Below are positions 38,898 through 49,189 of a stretch of 64,000 nucleotides of DNA, piece after piece (the first letter of the stretch is position 1; the number at the start of each line of letters is the position of its first letter). The stretch comes from Melastoma dodecandrum. Lineage: Eukaryota > Streptophyta > Magnoliopsida > Myrtales > Melastomataceae. The position numbers and the translations under genes are program-made. The notes beneath the pieces are model-generated. The model did not search any database, was not told the DNA's origin, and saw only the letters and a list, made by a program, of their open reading frames with translations. The DNA is taken from the NCBI GenBank assembly GCA_029817715.1, contig JARUPY010000130.1:1-64000 (forward strand), in the 5' to 3' direction.

Positions 38898-40117
38898 AGA
38901 ACAATGCTCCATGTCGCATGAGCTTAAACTGCACGACACAAAAAAAAAACATCATGTAATACTCCTGGCCCGCACGAGTATAAACTGTGATGGCTTAAAA
39001 ATATATATATATTAAAGTCGTGGTTCTACGAGTATAAGAGATGAACGACTTTGAAAAGAAAGGATTTTTTATTCGAAGAAATGATAGTCCTACAAAGAAG
39101 GAAAGTCCTATTCTGAGCCGAAACAAGCTAGAGGGGTGAAATCAAGCTTCCCAGGTAAATTGGACAATCTCTTCACGAGTCCTCTTCAGCTGCTCTCGAA
39201 GTTCATTGAAGGACAAACGATCTTCATCACGGACTATCAAGGCATTCTTTAAAGCAGACATGGCCCTTTCAATCTTGATATGTCCTCATCTGCCTTCTTA
39301 GCAATGACCACAATCTAGAGAATCCTCTAAGGTCGCTTTAGCCCCAATACAATCAGACGATTGTTTTAACGGCGACTAGTTATTCTTCTGTTATTGTCCC
39401 TTCAACGGTGGGCAATAGATCTGAATATTTTGTCGATCCTTGCATTATTCTTCCACCGAGGCATAGATAGGAGCCCATTCTAAATGCTCACTTTCATTGA
39501 TGAGATCGAGAATATTCTCCAACTCCTCAGTAAGTGTGTGACCCTAACTAGAGGGAGTTTTGAAAATCTTCTCCTTGATGTCTTCCCATATATAAGCTCG
39601 AGAAGCCACAGCTGGGTCACTCAAGTTCAGGGTCGACAAAAGCGTCATCAACTTCTTTATTCCCTTTGAATTGAGCAATCCTTTCTGGAATTCGAGCTGC
39701 CATTGATGATTATCCAGCAACTCCCAAAAATACTCTTCCCTACAAGATTCGCCAAATGTAAGCGAAGGTTTTGGCTCGACATAGGACATCGTGGATGGAG
39801 ACAATAAAGACCAGGCCTTGAGGCGATAAGAATCATATGGATCTCCTTCGATCAGTGTTGGATATCAAGCTTGATGTGCGGAGCACAATGGCCCATTTTG
39901 GATGGAAGACATGGTAACTTCAGCGTATCTTCTTCTTGTGGGTTATCGTCATTCGCAAGACAAATATATCATTGTTTCCTTAAAATAAACCACGGTTCCG
40001 ATTTGTGAAATACACATCATGTGTCACACGGATCCCACTCCAATATTCACATACTTTAATTCTAATCTCTCTGCAAAAGACATACACATACGAGATACGA
40101 ATTAAAGTGGGGGCATT
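38898..40117. other. Tat 3' non-pol region
   Basis: Lies between integrase and the 3' LTR. It ends in a purine tract AAAGTGGGGGCATT (40104-40117), the polypurine tract. Part of it is occupied by an antisense reading frame (39448-39867). Confidence 0.6.
39448..39867 (-). pseudogene. Antisense reading frame in the Tat 3' region, unknown function
   Basis: On the strand opposite to gag-pol a polypeptide reads through GDPYDSYRLKAWSLL, REEYFWELLDNHQWQLEFQK and RAYIWEDIKEKIF. It then meets a stop and continues as LTEELENILDLINESEHLEW in a neighbouring frame. Composition is protein-like (Trp-, Glu- and Leu-rich). Some plant Tat elements are known to carry antisense frames in this position. I do not recognise a domain. 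Confidence 0.45.
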
Positions 40118-40506
40118 TGTAGACAATGAAATTTTATCGATGTCGAAATAATGTCATTCGGCCTAAACCATATATTATATTGGCCGAATATGATTGATTG
40201 TCTTTATATTATAAGACATCACGATATGAAATATTTTGCACTTATATCTTAGTGTAAATATAATTCACGGGCCTGAGATTATAAAAAAGATCAAGCCCAA
40301 CCCATTTATTATTGGGATTTAAAATTGTGGTTCAGCCTATATGCTAGCCCAATAAGTCTAACTCAATTATAAAATGAACTGGCCTAGCCCATATATCAGC
40401 CCATTCATACTTCGGCCCAATCCAAATGTCGGCCCAATATAACCTTAAGCCCACATGCACTTGTCCCACATTGGAAAGAAACACTATCTAAGAACTTCTC
40501 AATTCC

Positions 40507-40515
40507 TATATAAAA
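40507..40515 (+). promoter_or_regulatory. TATA box in the Tat 3' LTR
   Basis: TATATAAAA followed by a C/T-rich leader (CCCTCCCCCTTATTTGGG). The equivalent site is deleted from the 5' LTR. It points toward the 3' end of CYP79-B, that is, antisense to that gene. Confidence 0.6.
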
Positions 40516-40647
40516 GGAGTCCCTCCCCCTTATTTGGGACACAAAAAAAAAAAATTCTCTCTTCTCTCTTATTCTCTTAAGCCCCGTTGGGTTATAAAGA
40601 GATTCTAGTTATTTTTTTAAGACCCCTCAGTAGGTGGTGCGGCGCGG

Positions 40648-40845
40648 CGAAGACCCTTCTGCGGGTAGTGCGGCGAAGGCCCCACTAGCGGGTTCTCCGA
40701 AGGCCCCTCTTGAGGGTTCTCCGAAGGCCCCTCTTGCGGGTATATATCCGAAGGCCCCTCTGCGGGTATATATTCGAAGGCCTCATAGCGGGTTTATCTC
40801 CGAAGGCTCATCTGCAGGTTTAGCTCTGAAGGTCCCATAGCAGGG
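40648..40845 (+). repeat. About 25-bp tandem array in the Tat 3' LTR
   Basis: Eight imperfect units based on CGAAGGCCCCTCTTGCGGGT, 22-27 bases each. The 5' LTR keeps only the last unit, at the edge of its deletion. Confidence 0.85.
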
Positions 40846-41232
40846 CGACGAGATTCTCGTGGTGATATATTATCCTTGGAGTTATATTTTTCCAGCGGCC
40901 TCGACGACTTCAAGAGTGAGGAGCTCCTTCGATAGCGAAGTTCTCGAGCATCTTTTCCTCACCCGATCGACGAAGTGCTGCCAAGATCAAGGTTCAAGAT
41001 CAAGTCTGAAGATCGAGATCAAGCCCGAAGATCGAGATCAAGCCTGTATATTTCGACTAATTAACTTGTCACAATTTTTTTAATTATTTTAGCGTTTATT
41101 AATTTTTAAAAATTTTACTTGGAAATATTCTATTTAATTTTTTTTTAAAGTATAAAATGATAGGATTTACTTGAAAGAGATATTCAGAGATGCATTTACC
41201 TTCGGAGCTTGAGAAAATTCCCAAGCACATAC

Positions 41233-43640
41233 GCTGCATTAGATTACTTTAACGCATAGAAAGAGTTCCGTGTAATCTCAGTACCTGAACATTAGGTTTT
41301 GAATTCGGACGACGCGGATACTAACAACATCGACTCGAGCAAGTCTAACCAATTTGGAAAAAAGTAGTGGAAACGATCGATCCGCTTTCTTCAGCGTCTG
41401 GCATCCTGGAAGGCCACCGGTGTGTTCCTCAAGCTTCTGTTAATAACGGCTCATTCAACCACGAACTAGCACGAACAAAACCGGGCGATGCCGTCATTTT
41501 GTTCTCGATCAGGCTAATGAGGAAACACGCCCGAGGCTCCCTACCGAAGCGAACCGAAGTATTATATAATAGGCCGGAGTACTGGAGAAATGTTCTGATC
41601 CGACGAGGATCCCTCCGTCATGGTCAAACATGTGGGCTAACCGAGATTGCAATCACTAGTCCAGAATGTTTAAAACATTATCATGAATGTGCTGGAACTG
41701 CTTTATGTTTCACTCACATCAGTTATCTTCATATTACTGATGTTGTGTACAAGGAAGGAGCTAAGTCTGTGATGAGCCAATCCAAGAATTATGGGTAGAC
41801 ATGTGGCGGCAGACGGGGCCTACCTCGAATGGTTAATGGGTTCTTGAGGGAAAGGTGATGGTCCGACTCCGAGAGATCAATCTCGGAATCCTGCGGCGAA
41901 TTCTCCCATGAAAACCCTTGGACGAGCCTTGCGAGCAGCATCACGGTCATTAGGGTACCCAGATAAGCCCCAGGGCAACCTCTACGACCGGTGCTGAATG
42001 AAAGAAAGCGAAGTTCCGGCTCGGCAAGGGTCAATTCAGCACATCCATCGCCAAGGTGACGCTCGGGGTTGAACTTCAGCGGCTCGTCCCAAACTTTGGG
42101 GTTCCGACCGAGGCCGATCCGACTAACCAGCACTTGACTTCCTTTAGGGATAAAGTAGCCGGCGATGGTTGTGTCAGACATGGCTACGTGCGGCACATTG
42201 AAGGCAGCAACAGGGTGCAGCCGTAGGGATTCCCTGAGACAGGCCTTTATGTAGTTAAGGCGAGGGATGTCAGATTCTTGGACAAGCCTGTTCTTACCGA
42301 CAACATGGTCCACTTCTTCCACCGCCTTTCGGAGAATTTCGGGCTGATTTACCATTTCGGCCATCGCCCATTCCGTTGCGTTCCAAGTATTGTCTACCCC
42401 GCCCATCATGATCTCCTGATATCATCATGCACACATATTGATTAGTTCGTCCTCTGCATGCAAATGGGAGATCAGGCCACGACAGGAGGAACATAGAAGA
42501 GTTGATTTCTTACAGTAATTTGAGCTTTAATCTCATCCCCATTAAGCAACGGCAGGCCTTTTGCGTCCTTGAGACTTATAAAAATATCGAGCAGATCTCG
42601 CGGCTCTTTCTCGTTGCCCTTGCCTGATTGTCTACATTCACGAATTCTTTGGTCGATGACTGGGTCCTGGTACTTCTTTATAGTCTTAGATGCCTCCTTC
42701 ACGATCTTCTCATGACCATCCAAGTCGAGGCCCTCCAGGTATGGGAAGTAGTCAGAAACGCAGTAGGCAAAGACGTGAGCGAGTCCGGTGAAGAGCGCGT
42801 GGATGTGCTCTTCTTCCTCAATCCCTGGTCCGCCATCAGGTGTGCCCTTTCCAAAGTTTCTCTTACCAAACGTCATCCTCCTCATCACGTTCCCGCCATA
42901 ATGCCTTGTCAAGTCCCGTATATTAATGTCACGAGAGGCTGCACATTGCGCTAACACGTACCGGACCAAGTTATCAGCCTCCTCGATCCTTTTGTCCTGA
43001 AGCCATGCAAGCCTCGCCGGACTGATTATCTCGGATATCACCACGCGCCTCATTTTCTTCCATTGGTCTCCATAGGGAGCTAGCGTCGCCGACATGTACC
43101 CGCTACTGAATGTTCGAGCGGCCATCGACTGCTGTCTTGAGGCAAACACCGCGTCCTGCTTCTTAAGGAACTCCTTAGCTATTGTCGGGCAACTCACTGT
43201 AATCACGTGAATGCTCCCGATACGGATGCACGCGATCTCAGTCTCCATTTCCTTCATGATACGGTGCACCCACCGGAATACCGGTTTGTTCTTGAGCATC
43301 TCGGGAAGGCACCCGACGATGGGCCATGGCTTCGGCCCGGGGGGTAGCTGGCCGAATCTCCCGGAAATCCCACGAGAATAATTCCATTCGGATATCAAGA
43401 CCGCGAACATCACCACGAAGGACAATAACGCAAGAGCATTAAATGCAATCAGGGGCATCTTGACAAGCGGGACGATGGCCGTGACGACCGCTAGAGAAGT
43501 CACGCGAAGGCTGACCGGTACAGAAGCCCCGACACTCGCAATCTTCGCAACAAGCGCGCGGATAGAGATCGGCATGTTAACGAGAGAAGGCAAGCAGGAT
43601 AGTGAGCCTTGACTGTCCATGGAATGGGTGGGATCATCAA
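41233..43640. repeat. Segmental duplication, copy B (CYP79-B plus 3' flank)
   Basis: Counterpart of 18058-20470. The left edge lies 186 bases beyond the truncated Tat LTR, and the right edge is 20 bases above the CYP79-B start codon. Confidence 0.92.
41789..43620 (-). CDS. CYP79: CYP79-family cytochrome P450, copy B, intact
   Basis: Exons 42514-43620 and 41789-42415 encode 577 residues, collinear with copy A. The I-helix is [11 protein letters not shown], ExxR is in [19 protein letters not shown] is present, and the haem-binding loop [10 protein letters not shown] is complete. RIGSIHV keeps the Gly found in other CYP79 proteins. The enzyme should be an ER-anchored amino-acid N-hydroxylase producing an aldoxime; the substrate is unknown. 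The I-helix TW in place of the usual PS of NPSNA is shared by both copies and may affect substrate choice. The start at 43620 is chosen because homology with copy A ends just above it; the frame is open to 43833 but that part is not in copy A. A TATA box lies at 43750-43755. At 577 residues it is longer than typical CYP79 proteins, owing to a long hydrophobic N-terminus. Confidence 0.93.
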
Positions 43641-43659
43641 GTAAGGAACGTGGGTCGTT

Positions 43660-44307
43660 GTTCCTCATGTGAACCCACTTTCGGAAAAGGAATACTTTTC
43701 CGGTGACCGATTTCGAAATGCATGCAAAGCACACCCCATGTATGGAACGTTTATACCAAAAAGTGGAAGAAGGGTTGGTAGGTGTGAACACAATTGAAGA
43801 AAAGAAACAATAATTATAAATGATTATCAGCATGATGTGAAAGAAGGGTCGGTTGGTGTGACATGAAGAGGCTTGAAAAGTAATTAATTAATAAAATGGA
43901 CTGAAAAAAAAATTAATCAATGGAGATTAGGTTTAAAAAAAGAATATTTTTCGAGTAACGATTTTTGTAAAATGCATCCGAGGGGTGTCGTGTATTGTAA
44001 AATCAACAATAGAAATTATATTTACATACGTCTGTGTGTGTGTATATATATATATATAACAAAAGAAGGTGGTAGGTGAGAACCAGGTCGAAAAGTAATT
44101 AATTAGTAAAGAATGATTAAGATAAGGATACTCTAGAAGCGATCATTTCTAAAATGCATGCAATGCACATACGTGTATTGCTTTATCAACAAAAAAAGTG
44201 GAATAAGGTAGGGTTGGTAGGCATGAACCAATGACAACGCTTCTGAAATGCATGCGAATGTAATATAAATTGGTTTATCAAATCGAATTGAAGAAGGGTC
44301 GGTACGT
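43660..44307. repeat. Diverged tandem repeat upstream of CYP79-B
   Basis: Four to five degenerate units contain GAAGAAGGGTTGGTAGGTGT, AAAAGTAATTAATTAGTAAA and AAATGCATGCAATGCACATA. The same cores occur upstream of the BAHD gene at 30030-30305. A (TG)n(TA)n microsatellite at 44033-44059 interrupts one unit. Confidence 0.65.
43750..43755 (-). promoter_or_regulatory. Candidate TATA box of CYP79-B
   Basis: The minus strand reads GGTATAAACG, about 130 bases above the ATG at 43620. This segment has no counterpart upstream of copy A. Confidence 0.45.
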
Positions 44308-44312
44308 GGGAG

Positions 44313-44546
44313 TGTTCGCTTATAGAACGGATCACGTCGGAAATATTTGGCAAAGGACTCACAGGAATTGAGTTTGTTGTCGCCAGTAAGAAGATGCACA
44401 ATTTTATTGAAATCAAATGCAAGTCTTACAATCTTAATGAACAAAGAAAACAGGGCTTACAACCATTAGAAATGGAAAAAGTGCAAGTGTTGACAACGAT
44501 GTGGAAATATGTGACGGCGGAGAATTGGTGACGAAGGCCTTGGACC
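44313..44546 (-). repeat. Truncated 3' LTR of the gag-only element
   Basis: Matches 46228-46459 almost base for base, from TGTTCGC to GACGAAGGCCTTGGA. Beyond that, gag-coding sequence begins, which marks the deletion junction. Confidence 0.9.
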
Positions 44547-46172
44547 AGGCTTAAGCTTGATCTTTTTCTTTTGATAAAGCCAATCAAAAATGGCGTCGAC
44601 TTTATCTGTGTCGAAGGAGTACTTCCTTTCCTCGGCATTTTTCTGGGAGGCTTTGGCTTTAGAATTTTTCCTAGTCAAGAGGTCACATATAGTTGACTCT
44701 CCCTTAACAAACTCGGCCACGTCGACTTCATAAGTATCAACTTGGTAGGCTCGAGTCAGCTTGGCCTCTTCTGTTAGGAGCTGATAGTACTCAGTGGCTC
44801 TCCTTGCCAAATCATATAAATCGGCAAAGCGCTCCCCTTGAAGCTTTTTCTGGAAAGGAATGGACAACGCATTTAATGCGAGGAGCAACTGGTCTCTCTC
44901 CGGTATGGGAGGCCTACACCGTAATAAGGCCTTCCTAAGTTTCATTAAAAACTGCCCCGGGTGTTCCCCATTAGCCTGCCTAAGGCGCATAACCTCAAAC
45001 ATTGACATGGGGGTATCAAGTCGAGCAAAAGTTTTAACAAACATGGACTGCTTCTGAGTTCATGAAGCTACTGACCCCGACGGCAAACCTGCATACCAGG
45101 TAAAGGCATCCCCGGTTAATGAATTCGGGAAGAGCTTTAGCTTCCAGAAGTCATTCCCGGCCGCCTCGCCAAGTTGATGAGTGAAGCGAGCAATATGCTC
45201 AAATGGGGTCATTTCATCTTCGCCTGAAAAGCAAGTGAAATCGGGCACCTTATAACCCCTAGGTAAAGGGAAATCCCTGCCAATGTACTCAGGATAAGGA
45301 GGCCTGTATAAACAGGTGTCATCTCGCCGAGCTATTCCGGGGACGACTTGCTCTATAACCTGAGTTATGACTTCTCTTAAGTCTGGGGGTACACCGCCTA
45401 TCGGCCCCTGCCCTGCGAGTCGAGTTGGCCTTGACGGGCTATACGGGGGCCTTTCTCCCATTGTCTGGCTCGTTGGATCCCTTACATAAAATGAAGGCTC
45501 CTCACGATGATTACCACTCCGGGGTCCAGGCTCATAGGGACCTCCAACTGCGTCGACCATTGGCTCTTTTCCAGGGCGACGAGCCGGAATAAAATCCTCC
45601 CCCCGATCTAATTCCTCTTGGAAGTCCTCTGGCTCATCCCAATACGTATTCGCTGGTCGACTACGTGAAGAAGAGGGTCGACCAGGGGAAACCAGATTCC
45701 CGGGTTCAAAGAGAGCATTCGTCCTTATCTCAGATTGCTCAAAAGTCACGTTATGTGGCCCTTGAGTAGTCCGACGAGCGTCTGCCATGAACGTAGACTC
45801 CCTAAAGGGGGCCTCTCTCATATGAGGTCTCACTCTTTCCTCATCTCTCGGGCCAGGAAGACGCCCTATTAGAGTTTGGACATCGATTAGGATGCCCTTC
45901 ATATCGGTCAACTCCTAACGCACATTCCCTAATTCCTTGTGGAACTCCAGTCTCGAACTAAATTCGGACGGGGCATGTGAATCAAAAGCGGACTGGTTTG
46001 TAGCTGCCTGGCCTCCTAGGGCCGGCAGTTGGGCATGTGACTCAAAAGTGGACTGGTTCGTAGCTACCTGGCCTCCTGGGGCCGGCGCTTCCAAGTTCAT
46101 TCCGGGATGAAGTTCCTGGTTTTCCCCATCTAAGGGGTTCTGAGACTCACGGCTTCGAGTATTTCTCGGCAT
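44466..46172 (-). pseudogene. Gag of the defective LTR element
   Basis: The reading starts at PRNTRSRESQNPLDGENQ (46172) and passes a stop near 45912. It continues through a Pro/Arg-rich region and the gag core (KVPDFTCFSGEDEMTPFEHI, FPNSLTGDAFTWYAGLPSGS). A TGA near 45060, where Trp is expected, interrupts it. The last part (ARLDTPMSMFEVMRLRQANG) runs into the truncated LTR, so the final residues are LTR-derived. No protease or polymerase follows. Confidence 0.8.
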
Positions 46173-46227
46173 TTGAGACTAAGATCTTTTTTTTTTCAAC
46201 GTTTTCCCACTGTGGTCGCCAAAAACG

Positions 46228-47262
46228 TGTTCGCCTATAGAACGGATCACGTCGGAAATATTTGGCAAAGGACTCACAGGAATTGAGTTTGTGGTCGCCA
46301 GTAAGAAGATGCACAATTTTATTGAAATCAAATGCAAGTCTTACAATCTTAATGAACAAAGAAAACAGGGCTTACAACCATTAGAAATGGAAAAAGTGCA
46401 AGTGTTGACAACGATGTGGAAATATGTGACGGCGGTAAACTTGTGACGAAGGCCTTGGAAGCTCGCTCCGTCGGTGGTGGTCGCTGGCGGGAATCTGTGA
46501 CGAAGGCCCTACGAGCTCACTCCGTCGGTGGTGTCGCTGGCGGAGGATTGACGGCAAAGGCCCTACGAGCTCACTCTGTCGGTGGAAGGGTAGTTGACCT
46601 ATAAACCGGGTCAGGGCATCTAATTTCTAAGGTTAACGAACAAACTTCAGAGTTTTGGCTGTGTATGGTCGTGTCTTTATCTTGAAGAATTCCTCTGCTA
46701 TTTATAGAGAACTTGTACGTGATTAACACGTAACAGATAGATCGTTTTATAGATCGTGTTATAGATCCTGATCCCTAATATCGTGGGAGTGTCCTAACAA
46801 CCCCCTTGATATATAGGATCACGTTCCTGGATATTTAAGATCAGTTACGATCCTTCACAAACTTTTTTGAAAATGAATAAATTTATTTCAACATTGTCGA
46901 CTTGACTGATCTGTACGGACTACGATCGACTTGGTCGACTTATCCAAAATTCCGTCGACTTGACCCTACTAGTAGGCCTAGCTACTGTCGAGTCATCTTG
47001 GTTGACTTTGATTACCATATTCTTTCGTTGTGAGTCGACCTAGTCGACCCCGTCCATATGTCGACCTAGTCGACTTCGTCATAAGTCGACTTAGTCGACT
47101 TCGTAATGAATCGACCTAGTCGACTTTGTCATGGGCCTGCCTAATCGACTTCGTCGTGAGTTGGCCTAGACGACTGTATCTTGGGCCGACTCGGAGTGTG
47201 GCTTGATGGATTACTGAATTTCTGCTCTAAGCCCAGGCCCAAAATTATTTGCCATGTCAACA
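46228..47262 (-). repeat. Full-length 5' LTR of the gag-only element
   Basis: 1035 bases with TG/CA ends. It contains the tandem array at 47033-47186. Positions 46432-46590 hold about three imperfect copies of a unit around ACGAAGGCCCTACGAGCTCA and TCCGTCGGTGGTG. Confidence 0.85.
47033..47186 (+). repeat. 25-26 bp tandem array with GTCGAC palindromes
   Basis: Six imperfect units based on GTCGACCTAGTCGACTTCGT. The GTCGAC hexamers within each unit make the array rich in short inverted repeats. It lies inside the LTR of the gag-only element. Confidence 0.85.
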
Positions 47263-47544
47263 GGGAGGCCGGTAAAATAACAATTAATTTGATATAACCC
47301 AAACTTCATGTTATGTATGGAGGAGGAGTTGTTCTATTTTTCTATAAAAAGAAAATATATTTTCAGTGATTTTTTATGCCACGCAAATGGAAATCTTTTA
47401 GCTTTGTGATTTTTATAACTGGTTTTGTTGATTTGTTACAAGATGATGTTGGTTGTTTCGCTGCTAAAATAAGTTCTATTTCCATAATAGTAACTTATCT
47501 ACTCATTAGGGTTCCTTTTTAAGTATCATGTACATATTCGGGAC

Positions 47545-47905
47545 GTAGGAATGAAACCTTCAATATCGATTGAAGCGACAAGCATGATCGGTTACAACAA
47601 AACCTACCACATAAGCAACATAACATTTTGGAGATGAAATTCTCTAATGATATCATGCAAAATTAAATGCACACAAATCTCTTTTAAGAAAAAGACTCTT
47701 TTCTCATTAAGGTAATTGAAGAAAAGCTCTCACAATGGTAATGGAGCAAATAATATTCTTAAAATATATAAAACCTAAAGAAATATGAGAAAATAATAAC
47801 AAAATCAAATAAGATCTGTCTCTATCTTTTATTCTAGAAATATAATCTAAGAATATATTTCCTAAATATTTTCATATCAAACTCTTCGTACAATCTCAGC
47901 AACAA
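47545..47905 (-). repeat. Left LTR of the degenerate Copia element
   Basis: Aligns with 50110-50468 over its whole length with many substitutions and small gaps. Shared blocks include CTCACAAT, CAAATAA.ATTCTTA and TATCTTTTATTCTAGA.ATA. Boundaries are approximate. Confidence 0.65.
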
Positions 47906-48700
47906 ACTCCTCTTTGGATTAATTGTTGATACATGCTTATCTTGCATCAGTCATCTCAAAATATCTCCTTTAGGGTTCTAGTCATTTCCTGTAACTAAAG
48001 GATCATCTATGTACAAAGAAATAATAATCACATTCAAATCAACCTCCATGGCATAAGTAGTGTACTTACTTCGACTTCTTTCAAAGCTTAACTCAATCAA
48101 GTAATCATCAATCTTGTTGTACCAAGCTCAAGGAACTTGCTTTAATCCATATAGAGCTTTGTTCAACATGTATACTTTTATTGAATTATGAAATACAGGA
48201 ACATTCTGGCTCCTCTACATAAATCTCTTCCTACATAATCCCATTAAGAAATGCAAATTTAATGCCAAGTTGGAATACATTTAATTCCATTCCTTTTTAC
48301 TACAATTGTGAGTATCGACCTTATCATATCTAGTCTTACCATCAAAGCAGAGGTTTCTAAATAATAAACACCCATACTTAAGCATACCCTTTCACGATAA
48401 ACCTAATTTTATGCTTGTTCACAGAACCATCTAGATAAATATTCGTTATGTACACCCACTTAACTCCTATGACCATTATGTCAGGTGGTCTATCTACGAA
48501 CTCCCATGTTTCATTCATTTCAGTCATAGCAAGCTCATCTTGCAATACAAGTAATCATTTTTTGTCCTCCTTTGCATCATCAAAACTAATGGGTTCTAAC
48601 ACTACTTACATTGCATCTTTCATAAATCTCAGTCCATGATCTTGTTGTACCTCTTCTTGGTAGATCATCAATATGCTTTTCATAACTGAGTTACTGCTCG
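47900..48700 (-). pseudogene. Copia reverse transcriptase remnant
   Basis: The minus strand encodes YMLNKALYGLKQVP, a stop, then AWYNKIDDYLIEL and NVIIISLYIDDPLVTGN, where YIDD is the catalytic motif. Surrounding frames are broken. Confidence 0.75.
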
Positions 48701-49189
48701 ACGTTCTATTCCTCCAAATTCGACTCTTCTAACATGCGCCAAGTCTACTTGGCTTCTTAATCCTAAACCGCTTAAAATTGCTGACTCTGTGATGTAGGAT
48801 TAAAAGAGAAATGATTTTCCTTCATCTGAATCTTAATTATTTCTTTTCCAAACGAATTTATTGTCAAACCCCTTCTCTACAAGTTGACTAACATTTGATG
48901 TTCTAATCAATCTTAGGTACATATAACACATCACTAATCAATTCTACATTCTCTGCACCATCAGTGATTACATCTGATTTTCCTTCAATAGCAATGTAAT
49001 TATCGTTTCCGATCCTTACTCGAGTATAAAAGTTTCCAGTCAAACTAGTAGCAAGACACGATGTCGTAACATTTGGTCTACCTCATGAGTCGCAACAGCA
49101 TCTGTAGCACCTTGTCGAGAATATTTCTTCTGACAAAACCTTGCAAAATAATCCAATTTTGACAATTATTGCACTTTACATGTGACCTC

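Larger units (their letters stand above)
40118..41046 (+). repeat. 3' LTR of the Tat element, 3' truncated
   Basis: Begins TGTAGACAATGAAATTTTAT like the 5' LTR, but stops inside the AAGATCGAGATCAAGCCTG repeat, so it lacks the last roughly 380 bases. Unlike the 5' LTR it retains the U3 segment with a TATA box and a tandem array. Confidence 0.9.
30656..41047 (+). mobile_element. Ty3/Gypsy LTR retrotransposon of the Tat lineage, defective
   Basis: Order along the plus strand: 5' LTR, primer-binding region, gag, protease, reverse transcriptase/RNase H, a second RNase H, integrase, an antisense reading frame, then the 3' LTR. The extra RNase H before integrase is diagnostic of the Tat clade. All coding parts are interrupted by stops or frameshifts. 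The 5' LTR has lost about 400 bases, including the TATA region. The 3' LTR is cut off at 41046, so no target-site duplication can be recovered. Confidence 0.93.
44313..47262 (-). mobile_element. Gag-only LTR retrotransposon derivative with GGGAG target duplication
   Basis: The 2950-bp element is flanked by GGGAG (44308-44312 and 47263-47267) and has TG...CA ends (TGTTCGC... to ...GTCAACA). In minus-strand order it has a full LTR (46228-47262), a primer region reading TTTTGGCGACCACAGTGGGA, a gag region, and then a truncated second LTR (44313-44546). Pol and most of the second LTR are absent. The primer region resembles that of Ty3/Gypsy Tat-type elements. Confidence 0.85.

Noticed and set aside
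40634..40840. Repetitive KAPLAGSP protein frame
   Set aside because: It is the translation of the LTR tandem array, not a gene.
41367..41798. 143-codon plus-strand frame beside CYP79-B, partly conserved at 18329-18616
   Set aside because: Conserved only because it lies within the segmental duplication. Copy A has a one-base loss that breaks the frame, and the protein resembles nothing. It is more likely the 3' untranslated region of the P450.
43621..43833. In-frame N-terminal extension of CYP79-B
   Set aside because: It covers the probable TATA box and has no counterpart in copy A. The family-like N-terminus starts at 43620.
47033..47186. Regular repeats considered as a CRISPR array
   Set aside because: Units are directly adjacent without unique spacers, and the DNA is plant nuclear; it is a tandem array in an LTR.
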